64,000 nucleotides of DNA. It comes from Tigriopus japonicus. Taxonomy: Eukaryota > Arthropoda > Copepoda > Harpacticoida > Harpacticidae. The stretch lies in NCBI GenBank assembly GCA_010645155.1, contig JAAGOF010000064.1, forward strand, positions 2,701,262 to 2,765,261, read 5' to 3'. Shown piece after piece: positions 36,418-61,444 of the stretch. The first letter of the stretch is position 1. Each line of letters opens with the position of its first letter. Under the pieces are notes generated by a model, which saw only the letters and a list, made by a program, of their open reading frames with translations, was not told where the DNA came from and ran no database searches. A program made the position numbers and the translations under genes.

Positions 36418-38106
36418 TTAGAGATCAATAATTTCAATACAATATGCTGTGTTCGCATACTCGGTACTGTGTAACTTCTTCTTCTCAATGAGTTTGATAA
36501 GGGGCATCAAACTTGCGTAATCGGAAGATAGACCCTCAAATGTCGCGATTGTGTTCAGAAGACTTCCCACGACCGATAGGACCTTTTCATTGCTTTTGGC
36601 ACGCAAAATGTTGCCATACTGCGAGTTCAGCAACAACGACGTCCATTGGATCAGGGCCAAGAATCGGTCATTGTGGCTGCCAGTTTCGAGCTTGAGACTC
36701 AAGTCCAAAAATTCGAGCATTTTGATCAAGGTGCCAAATTCGAGTTGTCCCAAATATTGGAACATGAGAGCGTCGGTGATGGGAAGGCCAAAGGCTAAGA
36801 CCAACAACTTTTCCCGTTGGATTTGAGGAGACTGGGGTCCAATTTCCACGAACCGCTCGTCGTCAACTTGAATAAGAAACTCAATCACGTTGAGAATGAT
36901 CAGCTCGGGGACGTCTTTGGATTCGTGTAAAAATGTGCTCAGCCCTTTCATATCTTCTTGTTCCAGAAATTGGAACACCTTGTCATACATGTCTTGAACT
37001 TGACTAACGGTCTTGGTCTTGGCCTTTGCACTTTGACTTTGAGCGGCCATCACCTTGGATAAGGTGTTAGGCAGATCTTGAACCACTATCATCCGCACTT
37101 GGTTCCCATCTTTGAAAATGATCTTGTCTTTGTGGCAAGCCAATGAAGGGCTCCCTGCTCCGGATATCGACACGCTCATTTGGGCCACACATCCACCAAA
37201 CTTCAAATTCACCACCGAGACCAAATATCCTTTGCCCTGAACCTTTTCGGATAAAATAACCAAGTTTTCGGAGTTAAGTGACTCCAGAACTAATTTGGCT
37301 GGGGCTTTAGTTTCAGGTAGCTGGCAAACTTTCCTCGGATAGGTTTCTTCAATTTCAAGGCCCATTTCGTCCTTGAAGGGCAGGATATGTTGCATCATTA
37401 ATGTCGAGTCTTCCACCCAAACAAAGGTCGGACCAGATGTGGTGAGAATGAGCTGAAGTCCGAATATTCCATTGGGAAACACCCGTGACCGAATTTCAGT
37501 GGGCGTCAGATGATTCGAATCGGGATCGATGGCATTCTTGAATACACGGATTTGATGTTCTTTCTTGTCAGCTTGCATCAGATACCAGGTCAAGATTTGG
37601 TCTTTATACTGAAACACGCCATATTTGATTACATTCCGCACCTCTTGTTCCTTCATATCCTGAGCAATCAAATCCGGATGATGTCGTACATAATCCAAGG
37701 TCTGAATGTCATTTGATTGGAAAACCACATATATCTGGCCTTGAGCGTCCACAATAAGATCGCGAACCTTGGCCTTTAAGGCCAAACTAGGAATCTGATC
37801 CAATTTCGTCTCACTGCCATCCCAATAAATCAACTTGGACGAGTTCAGTACGCCCACATGATATCGGGTTTTGGCATCCAGACAAAGAGGAGCGGTTAAC
37901 TTGAGGAAAGTGGGCGGAAACCACGTCTTTTGAACGGCGAGCTCGGCTAAATTGTATTTTAAAGCGGCACGCTCCCCTAAAGTAATAAGAATCAGGTCGG
38001 AAGCGGATTCCGGATAGCTTTGCGATCGAAGAGATCCGGCACTCTCCAATCCTGGTAGGAGGATGGGATCCCGGAGAACGTTGGAATGAGGAGCCGAGGT
38101 CACCAT
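36418..38106 (-). CDS. NOL11: Nucleolar protein 11 homologue (NOL11, SSU processome/t-UTP subunit)
   Basis: One uninterrupted frame of 562 residues from ATG 38106. NOL11 is a metazoan t-UTP subcomplex member that binds UTP4 in the nucleolus and is needed for rDNA transcription and early 18S rRNA processing (family knowledge). The N-terminal two thirds read as a degenerate beta-propeller with repeated hydrophobic strand patterns such as DLILITLGERAALKYNL, YHVGVLNSSKLIYWDG and QIYVVFQSNDIQTLDYV. The C-terminal third is helical (VFQFLEQEDMKGLSTFL, PLIKLIEKKKL) and ends STEYANTAYCIEIIDL, closely resembling the vertebrate ending GLYSIEVLELF. At 562 residues it is shorter than the human protein (about 719). 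No introns are visible. Identity rests on remembered motif similarity along the length; an alignment would settle it. Confidence 0.8.
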   Translation of the reverse strand: MVTSAPHSNVLRDPILLPGLESAGSLRSQSYPESASDLILITLGERAALKYNLAELAVQKTWFPPTFLKLTAPLCLDAKTRYHVGVLNSSKLIYWDGSETKLDQIPSLALKAKVRDLIVDAQGQIYVVFQSNDIQTLDYVRHHPDLIAQDMKEQEVRNVIKYGVFQYKDQILTWYLMQADKKEHQIRVFKNAIDPDSNHLTPTEIRSRVFPNGIFGLQLILTTSGPTFVWVEDSTLMMQHILPFKDEMGLEIEETYPRKVCQLPETKAPAKLVLESLNSENLVILSEKVQGKGYLVSVVNLKFGGCVAQMSVSISGAGSPSLACHKDKIIFKDGNQVRMIVVQDLPNTLSKVMAAQSQSAKAKTKTVSQVQDMYDKVFQFLEQEDMKGLSTFLHESKDVPELIILNVIEFLIQVDDERFVEIGPQSPQIQREKLLVLAFGLPITDALMFQYLGQLEFGTLIKMLEFLDLSLKLETGSHNDRFLALIQWTSLLLNSQYGNILRAKSNEKVLSVVGSLLNTIATFEGLSSDYASLMPLIKLIEKKKLHSTEYANTAYCIEIIDL

Positions 38107-40617
38107 AACGAAACACGGGAAAACTCACGTGGTCACTGAAACTGAGACATAAACACGGCGTAATGTTATGAATGGATAGAGCGGAAAATACGCGGAACGT
38201 TGAAGAATCCGAGAGAGGTTGAGTTGATAATTAGAAAGTGCCGCGTGTATTTTTGCAACTCACATGTTACGATAGCATGAAAACGTTGCTTCTGTTGAAA
38301 GTTCTTGACAAAAACTCGTCCGTTAACATAGTTAGGATAAGTGGAAATAGTTCAAGTATATTTCAATCAAGGAGGGTTGTGCTTTGATTTAGGAAACATT
38401 AAATAACATTACATAACAAGTGATCTGACCCACGCAACCTTCCATGGCGCTGGAAGGTTTGAAAAAATCAAATTTGGAGTCATTGCTTTTGAAACCAATA
38501 TGAGGGGTATACCAAGGGAATTCAAATTTTTTATCCACATGACCAATTTTGAAGAAACAAGTATCACGGAAATATTCAGGGTTTTGGCTCATAATTTTGT
38601 TTTATAAACATTTTTGACAACCCTGTTTTTGAATGTATTTGACGCCGTCAAAAAAATTCGACTGGATATTGGAATTTTTTGTTAGCTATTGGGTACACAT
38701 TTGTATTTTCAGTGTTTTTATGGCTTAAACATTGATTTTCGAGATTTTGAAAAAGACATTTCCGATCCACTTAAAAGAAAGTTCTTTAAAAAATTGATGT
38801 ACAATCGAGTTTTGATTTTTTGGCCCTAAAAAAGAACCCAACACCTAATTTTTGAAAAACACCCAAAAGGTGATAAAATAAGGGGAAAGAATGAATTACA
38901 TCAACCGTATTTTGCGACACTCCTTGGCCATCACTCGGGGTCCAAAGTTAATACTTGCGCGTGAAGTTTGAAAAAAGCACTGTCCATTTTTAGAAGAAAA
39001 AAATGTTTTGCCATTTCGATCTGAATAAAAACCTTTTTTTGTCCACATTTTTGACCATTTTTTTCGGCAACATTAAACTTTCTCTTAATTTACCGCTTTA
39101 CCTTGTTATTTTAAACATCACATCCCACAAATACCTAACCCAAAGGGATTATGAAAAACCGATTTCCTTTTATATTTTTTTGTTGTTGTTTGCGGATTTT
39201 TTTCACGCTACAAGGATTGGGATTCCCTTTAAAGAAAGTCAATCATTAATGAAATTCATATTTTTATGATACTTGGTCTACAAACGAATTATTAAGTGGG
39301 GTGAAATAACCTCCTTGACCGACAAAATGCAATGCTGCTACAAAATATGCTTATGGTGCCTTGTAGTTCATTCATATTTAGGCATTCATTTCAAATTTCA
39401 ATGGAATCTCATGATTTTTCTGATGAAAACGTCAAAAAAAGTTCATGAAATGGGGCTGGCTGACCGGAAAGTGAAGGTGCGTGACCTGGTAGCTAACATT
39501 AAGACTATACTGAACTTTTTGTCATTTTCATCAGTAATTGTTTCGGAGAGCCTTCGACAACGTCTTTGATCGGTAGTGAGTTTCGGAGACCACGAAAGTG
39601 GCAAAACAAATATTTAATGGTATGATCTGACGGAGCATTTATCTCATCACATTTATTAAACTTTTCCTTTGCTTCTTTCGCCATTTTAATTTGTAAAAAT
39701 TAATGATTTCAGACAAAACGAAAACCGTGTTGATCAATTTTCGACATGATGCCAAACACGTCGACATCAATCAGTTGTCAAAACAAAATGAAGGGCAATA
39801 ATCCATTGAAATTTGAAACGTATGCCTAAATATGAACGGACTACAAAGCGCTATAAGCATATTTTGCAGTAGCATTGCATTTTGTCGGTCAAGGAGGTTA
39901 CTTTTCACCCCACCTAGTACTGTTGGTAGATCTGGACAACTCTTGAATAATGGGTTGATCAAGAAAAGTATTTGAAAATTTGTCCAATCCTGCCTAAAAT
40001 GGTGTTAGAGGATCAGCCCCTCACACATATTCCCGACGAAGACTTATTGGGCAAAAGATTGAACAATGAACGATTATTTCATAAGACGATTATAAGACGC
40101 TAGACGATTTATTCACAAAAAGGGAAAAAATGCAAAAACTTAATGCTTATGTTTTCCAAATTTACTTGTAATTTGTAAGTGCGTATGGAGACTCCAAACC
40201 GATTTTTCCTCTCAAAGCATGTTCTATTTTTAACTCTCTTGTGCAATCCATTCAAGTTTCGTAAAAGCTGGAATTTCTAACCTAAAATATCTCGGTAAAA
40301 ATCAACTCGCTTGTTCTTCAGCACATGTGACCTAAAACTATGATTAAAAATGAACAGATCACACGCAAAACGGCGGATTTGAGGCAAAAAAACAATGCAA
40401 TTAATTCATTCATTCAAAATCAGCTCTATTTTCTCTGATCTTTTTTTTTAAATTGGACTGAGTTTTAAGTCTTAACTGTGTTCATGCAATCATGCCGGTT
40501 CTACACCAATTACGGTAAGATGGCTTGGTTTTCATCTAAATATTACCGAAGATTTCCGTGTTGTCCAATCTGAAGAGAGAGACATTCTGAAGAAAGAAAT
40601 GGCTCAGTTCATAATAG
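38107..40617. other. Intergenic, repeat-rich stretch
   Basis: AT-rich DNA between the NOL11 start and the 3' end of the CDR2/centrocortin gene. It holds the deleted mariner element at 39295-39914. No gene was recognised. The first ~150 bp next to 38106 are probably the NOL11 5' UTR and promoter. Confidence 0.55.
39295..39914 (+). mobile_element. Internally deleted mariner element with ~110-bp inverted arms
   Basis: The left arm (39295 to ~39405) begins AGTGGGGTGAAA. The right arm (~39803-39914), reversed, begins GGTGGGGTGAAA, and the two match over about 110 bp (shared CTCCTTGACCGACAAAATGC). TA dinucleotides flank both ends, as expected for Tc1/mariner. The plus-strand interior (~39430-39510) encodes KKVHEMGLADRKVKVRDL, like the second helix-turn-helix of mariner transposases (KKVHKIVLNDRKVKLREL). 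The frame is soon broken and the catalytic region is absent, so the copy is dead. Confidence 0.75.
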
Positions 40618-40623
40618 TTTTTA
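40618..40623 (-). terminator. poly(A) signal AATAAA for the CDR2/centrocortin gene
   Basis: AATAAA on minus, about 330 bp downstream of the stop at 40950. Confidence 0.5.
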
Positions 40624-40949
40624 TTCTCTTATTAATCTCATGCATCTAGATGGGATTATCATATCTTTCTTCGTAGAAAAAGACCACAAAAAACAAGGCA
40701 GCTTGCGAATGGCTTATCACAATGGCAAAGAAGAATGGAGTGCTCATCACCTCTTTCAAAAATGGTATCCAACTTTCACAACTTTCAAGGTTTTAGACAT
40801 TTTCTTTTTTTTGGGGGGGGGCGATAATAATCGAGACAATGGAGGTACGCAAGATTAATTGGATTCCATTGTCTCAACGAAGCACAAATTTAGCATCTCA
40901 AATGGGGGGTCGAAAGGCTCTTCAAGAATACCAACGCGTCTTTTCATTC

Positions 40950-55584
<14,635 letters not shown>

Positions 55585-58500
55585 GATGAGGTTGGATTTG
55601 GAGAATCACTTTGGGGGTGACTCACTCACAACAGTTCGTGTACTTGAGACCAGATAACAACTCACGTTAGAAAGCTTTCACAAGTGTCCTTTTCCCAATG
55701 AAAAAATAAGGTTACGGCATTACTGTCGTCCTTGACATTGTGTTGCAAAGGCAAAGCAAGGCTGCGGTAGCTCGATGGAGGCAAAGGATGCAGAGGTGAA
55801 CGAGTCAAGAGCAAAAACATCCTAATAGACTACGAATATGCATCACAACTCTATAGAGGGCTCGGTACAAAAGCTGCTCTTCAAACAAATCTGAAGATTG
55901 AAATCTCGTTTATGCTTTTATCTTGAAGACACAAAGGCACTTGATCTGTTTTCCCATTGATGGTGACGGTAGTGATATTTTCAAGCTAGGATGGTTGGAA
56001 TCGGTAGGTATTAAATAATAATCGTAAAATCAGATGGCTGATTTCTTATTAGTTTACTTGTATGAACATTTTATGTAGCTACGAACCTTGGTTATTCTTG
56101 TCTCTAAAACGTATCTGTTGACGATAAAATTCGATTTGACGACAATCTTAACAGTTTTTTTCTTTTAAAATAGAAACAATCTTATCTTGACGAAAAATAA
56201 AACGGAAAAGGAAATGGCTGCATATCAACTGGAAGCCTGACTGAATGATTGTTACCTACAAGCTTCACATTAAAATTAGGCCTCTCTCCTCCATGTTGAG
56301 AACTAACGAGAAAACAAGGAAAGCCAATTAAGATCCAGAGCAATAAAACTTCTCTTGAAAAAGACCATCTGACCATCTCCAAGTATTGTTTTATGGTCAA
56401 ATCTTTTCACAATCCTAATCCTCGCACTAATAAAGCCAGGATCACTTAAGGCTGGGAAAATATGGCGGGGAAACAATAGATTCAGAATAATGAGCCTGAG
56501 TCAAAACACAATTACGAATAATTCCAGGACCATTTGTAGCTTGCCAAGGCATCCGCTTCCTCGTGTTTCAGAGATCCCCCTTGTTATTCAGAGGAGGATT
56601 ATCCAATTTTAGCACAAATGGTTTCAGACCCGGATCAAAAGACAAGGAGGATAATTCCTCGATTGACAATGTCTCAAAGTGTCCTTGGGGAATCAGCCGC
56701 CGTGCAAAATCAGCGATGATGGCCATTGCAAAACTAGTCCCCCCCCCCTTCGCAAACATGACCCGTAAAAATTGATATCCGCCAATCCTCGAGGCATTAT
56801 TTCAAAATTGGTATGCCAATCAAAGAATAGGACCGAGCTTGAAAAGCCATATCTTAGATGGCCGAGCTGACAAAACCATTTGGAAAATGCCCCATATTAG
56901 CTCATTCGGAAATGAGCCGTTCGGGCGAGTACAAATCAGTGGCCAATGCGTGGTCACATTTTTAAGAGGTGAGAGTTGCACTCGATTGATATCATAATGG
57001 TTTGCAACTCGTCTTGTTCAATAATTTTGGATGACTCTCAATTGTAAATGCCTTTCATCACATAAAAGAAAATGTAGTTCAAATCTATTTGTTACAGAAT
57101 GCAACGTCTAAGTTTACGGAGCTCGACGAACGTCAGACAATTGCAACAATTTAGTCCTTGGATGGATAACAAATATTTGTTAAATAAAACTACAAATAAT
57201 CTCTGCGCTATCTGAAATGTCCTTGTTCTGTGATTGAAACACTTCAATAATAAAGTGCTCGTTCTCCTAAAGACAATTGTAAATGACAGGTGGCGCAAGC
57301 TACCGAGAGTAATTCGAAAAGCGCCCTCTGCCGAATTCCGAAAGACAATGTCGCAACCCATGCGTAAAAGGCTCTCACCTCACCAGATTTTAACTAAAGA
57401 TTTTAACTATTTCAGTAATTGACCTATCTCTTGGATCAGTTTTCTCTTCCTACCCATTTCAAGCTCCCAATTAGGAACAACGAGCTCCATTTCCCCTTAA
57501 CTCCACCAGTGTAGATTAGATCATGTGATAAACTGTGAGAATGTAAAATCTCGCATATGAGAATTTATGCCCAAAACTTAGCGCGGACGTACGACGTCCC
57601 TAGTTCCCTCCCCCTTTGGTACTTGAAATAATTTAAGTTTCGAGGGCCTTGACACCTTGTGAAGTCATCATCATTCTTTGGCGACGACAGAAAAACCTCT
57701 TCGACTGTAGTAGTAGACGTAAGCACTGAGCATGATTGTATTGTATGGAGTCGAACATGGTGCTCTACAGGAATGTGTCAGAGAGATTTATGGGCTTCAA
57801 TTAGATGTGGGGGGCTTGGAAGTTTCGTCTTTACCATGTATGAGATCCTAAGAATGGGACAAACTCGAGGTATTGCCAAACAGTCTTAGATGAGCCTCAA
57901 TCCTCTTCTTCGTGATCTACTCATTATGTCGAAAGACTCTTCAGGGATCCTCCAAAGTCGTCCTTACCAACTAATGAGCCCATACGTTTATTCAAGCCGG
58001 ATAAATCGGATCTTAATCATTTCACGAACAAAGAGCGGTGCAATTATTTGGCAATGTTTGGTGGTACGTGGTTCGCATTTCCACCCGTGGCTCACCTTGA
58101 TCGAGAAAGAAAGAATTTCCCAGATATCGAGAATCGATCATTCCTCATTATTGTATCGTCGACCTTACGCGAAACTCGAATCCATCCCTCTTGAATGGAG
58201 GTGAGATTCCAATCAAAACTTGGGCATTCTCGAACTTCCTCCCAATCTTATATGGTGCAAGCTACAATTAGCGAGCGAGAGCTTCGAACGACATCCAAAT
58301 CTGCAATCTTGCCGACCTTCACTTTTCAATGGGCTCTTCAATCACAGGAAATGCTTCGATATCAATAGATAAACATCCACACCACGTGTAGTTACTTACC
58401 CTCCCAGTGCAGCACAGTACACATATTTTCGTTTTTAATTTGGGGTTCTGCAAGGGTCCATGTTGCGACACTTTCAAAAGTGCCTTGAAATATACAAATA

Positions 58501-59039
58501 TTTAGCAAGTTTATTTATTCCGCACGACGTCCTCATGATTTTGATAATCGTTACATTAGGCAAGCGTTGTTTGGCTTGACGCCCAAATCCTTGGAGGGGC
58601 ATTAACATTCTCATAATTCCTATGTTCTATTTCGGTTGGAAACTTAAAACTTGTACCGTACATTTCCGCTCCATTCAAGTTGCTTCACAAAGTGCATTTG
58701 GAAATGGCATCTTTCACTCTAAACTGAACAACAAAAGTACTTTTGGCATGGTCGTAGATGGAGAATGTTATTGGTTGTGTAGCCTTCCAAACATTTGACG
58801 CTCGTGACTTTCCAAACTCATGTTGCAATCTGAGCACGAGTCCAGCACAAAACTACTAATTTCTGGTTAGACTAGACTATGATCTCCCCTCAAAACGCAC
58901 GACTTTCTTTGTTGAATTACTGGAAACAAGTGGGTCACAAGTGATACAAAAAATAAAGGTTTTTACTTGTGATAAACCCGAAAGGGCTTCGTCTGAAACT
59001 TCAATCTCGGTTTCCGATCTTAGTTTGAGTGTGCGAGCG
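55585..59039. other. No recognisable gene
   Basis: Upstream of the distal CDR2/centrocortin first exon. Its promoter should lie in the first few hundred bases. One minus-strand frame (56182-56373 from an inner ATG) starts with a signal-peptide-like stretch and is listed as a finding. Nothing else was recognised. Confidence 0.5.
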
Positions 59040-59070
59040 TATATAATTTTGTAGTCAGCTACTTTTCAGT
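59040..59070 (+). promoter_or_regulatory. TATA box plus initiator, candidate core promoter
   Basis: TATATAA at 59040-59046 is followed by the arthropod initiator TCAGT at 59066-59070, whose A lies 28 bp downstream of the first T. About 100 bp further on, ACCAAAATGAGT (ATG at 59167) is an excellent translation start context, but that frame ends after seven codons. No downstream gene on plus was recognised. Confidence 0.45.
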
Positions 59071-60182
59071 TTTGCTTTCGATTTAGTCCTCTTTCAGATT
59101 CGGCTAAGAGCCCTTTTGATCAGTCACTAGTATTTACGATCGGAGTTTGTTAGTGAACCGACCAAAATGAGTGCTGAAACAAACAGATGAACCGACTTAT
59201 CCAGAAATGGGATTACTCCAAATGTGCGTACGTTAGCACAAAAGGTACGAACAATCTCATACATATTTATCTCATTAGGGTGGGAGGCCGAGACGTTATC
59301 AGGTTTAGTTTTGAATTAGGCAAATGAGCCACAAATTCTGCGCTTTGCCAAGAGAATCCGTTTTCTGTTCTTTATTAAGAATTCGTAATACCAAACGGTA
59401 TAGACTAAGATTACTGTACATCAAGTCACTAACTCGATTGACTGAAATTTGGTTATGTATGCCCAACAAAACAAAAAACTCTTTTGCGTCAATAACCATG
59501 TTTCATATTCAGAATCATATTTATTTCAGATAAAGCAAACAATCTTCGACCGAAAGGTTTCACCTGCCATTCAATATCAAATATCAAGCTTAGAGACGGG
59601 GTTTCTCCAAACCCATATTTTATGAATAAAACAACTTATTTTGCAAAAAATGCAATGCCATGGACCTTTTCAACCAGAAATAGCAGCGAAAAAAAACATG
59701 CAGGTTTTCAAAGCATGGCGGCATTTCATTTAAAATCATAATTAAACATATTACCGGAATAGATATCAATCTCTAAGGTGCTAACTGTAAGTCTTATCTA
59801 ACAAATCACACTCCAAGTCCAGTTACTGCTCCCAAGACTGTACATTGATTTCAACAACAAATCTATAAGTAATCACGTGGGTAGCAAACCATTATTTCTA
59901 ATCTTTTCATGGGTCTTGAACACCTGAGTAGGTTCAAGATTGAAACCCCACTCTTTAATACTGAACATTCAAGTTGAGACTTCTTTTTCATCTCATAACA
60001 GATGTTTCCAACAACTCGGGAAGGCAAATTATCAGAGCAGTTCTCACCCTTGAGAGAATTTTCACTCAACTCATCAACTTATGTAGCATATTTCTCGAAT
60101 GTTAAACTTTGACATTCCACAACCGCATATTGATTAATACGTCCAAGATAAATCATTTTACCGTGGACGTGAGTGGGAGCTG

Positions 60183-61444
60183 TCAAACTCCCGAAAGACC
60201 GCAATTTGGGCGGCCGTCCTCCTTCGTAATGAAGTGGGAATCAAAATTCAGGAGGCAAGATGCCAAGCTGATGCCAAATACGACAAGAGCACCAACACAC
60301 GAAGCCTCCTCCTTCCATCCACAACTGGTCAAAGCTCGTCCATCAGCCTGACATTCACATTCCGTAATATTGCAAGTGTGTCTAATGGTTCAGAAATAAA
60401 AGAAATGGAATTTCATACATAATCACCGCGCAATCCAATTGTTGCAGACAAGTGTGTCGTGGACGATCAAGTTCAAGTTCATCACAATGAATTCAGTGTG
60501 AGATCTAATATACGTTCGTTGTCATGAATGGCTTTGTATCTTAGACAGGCGCATTTGTTACTTCCCAAAACGAAGCACAGATCTTCGAACTGGCAGCAAG
60601 ATGTAATTGTAGAGAAATCATTCAACCGCAAATTATCGAAGGCAGCGTTTTTCTGGAAAACCTCCTCCAATATACAGGATATAGGTATCTTATCGCAAAG
60701 TTCACAGCGACATATCTTTAACGAATCATTTGCTTAATCCTATTAGACATAAAAATACCATTGTTAACCAACCAGAAACTGGTACCAAAAGTACTTCAAC
60801 CCCAATGCAGAATTGGCAAAGAAATGATCGATCTGCACATGGAAAAGTAAGATTCATTGCCATCATGGTGCAATTTTACAACTATAATCAAGATCTCATC
60901 AAACTAACATAACCTCGAAGAACGCGATGACCGTCAGATCCATGACAGTTCGAAAGGGTTTTCAACTAGTCATGTTCAAAAGGCCCGAACTTTTTACCGT
61001 GTACGACAAGTTTCTTCAACCATAACACTTGGGTACAGCAACACGAGTCGCTTTCAGCTACAAAAAATCAATCTCCAACTTGAGGCCACAGAGAACGTTC
61101 ACTTACTCGTACAAGTGCACGTCCAAATCACCATAACAATGGCACGCTTGAGTCTCCGCCAAAGATAATGTCCTACCTGTTCTCGTCCAGCATTCCGGAC
61201 ACTCTTGGCACAACATGGACCACTCAAAAGCCAAATCACTGTGAGAGGCATGGGACAAGTCCCCCTCGCCATCCCCACTGTAATATTCATATTCGGGGAT
61301 AGGAGGCAGAGATCTGAAGTTGAGCGGATCAGTTTGGAGGAAGACATCGCCCGAGGGACTAGAGGTGGATGTAGGCGAGAAATCCAGTGACTGGGAACGA
61401 TCCAGAGTCACTAAGTGGTTAACATTGTTTGGGCAGGAGCACAT
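60183..61444 (-). CDS. Possible Cys-rich single-pass membrane protein, two exons, unrecognised family
   Basis: Exon A, 61444-61107, starts MCSCPNNVNHLVTLDRSQ, runs through FRSLPPIPEYEYYSGDGEG to LCQECPECW and ACHCYGDLDVHLY, and ends at a good donor (GTAAGT) in phase 2. Exon B, 60381-60183, follows an ATTAG acceptor with one spare base, so the phases match. It encodes HTCNITECECQADG, a Cys-rich block ending EEASC, then a hydrophobic segment (VGALVVFGISLASCLL) and a short tail before TGA. I do not recognise the family. The ATG at 61444 follows CATCAGT, which could instead be an acceptor, so exons to the right may exist. Plus-strand frames overlap exon B, so the coding strand is not certain. Confidence 0.4.

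Noticed and set aside
60482..60670. Minus-strand frame after TTTTCCAG (KNAAFDNLRLNDF...) as a middle exon of the same candidate
   Set aside because: Its phase does not match the donor at 61107, and there is no clear donor at its other end.
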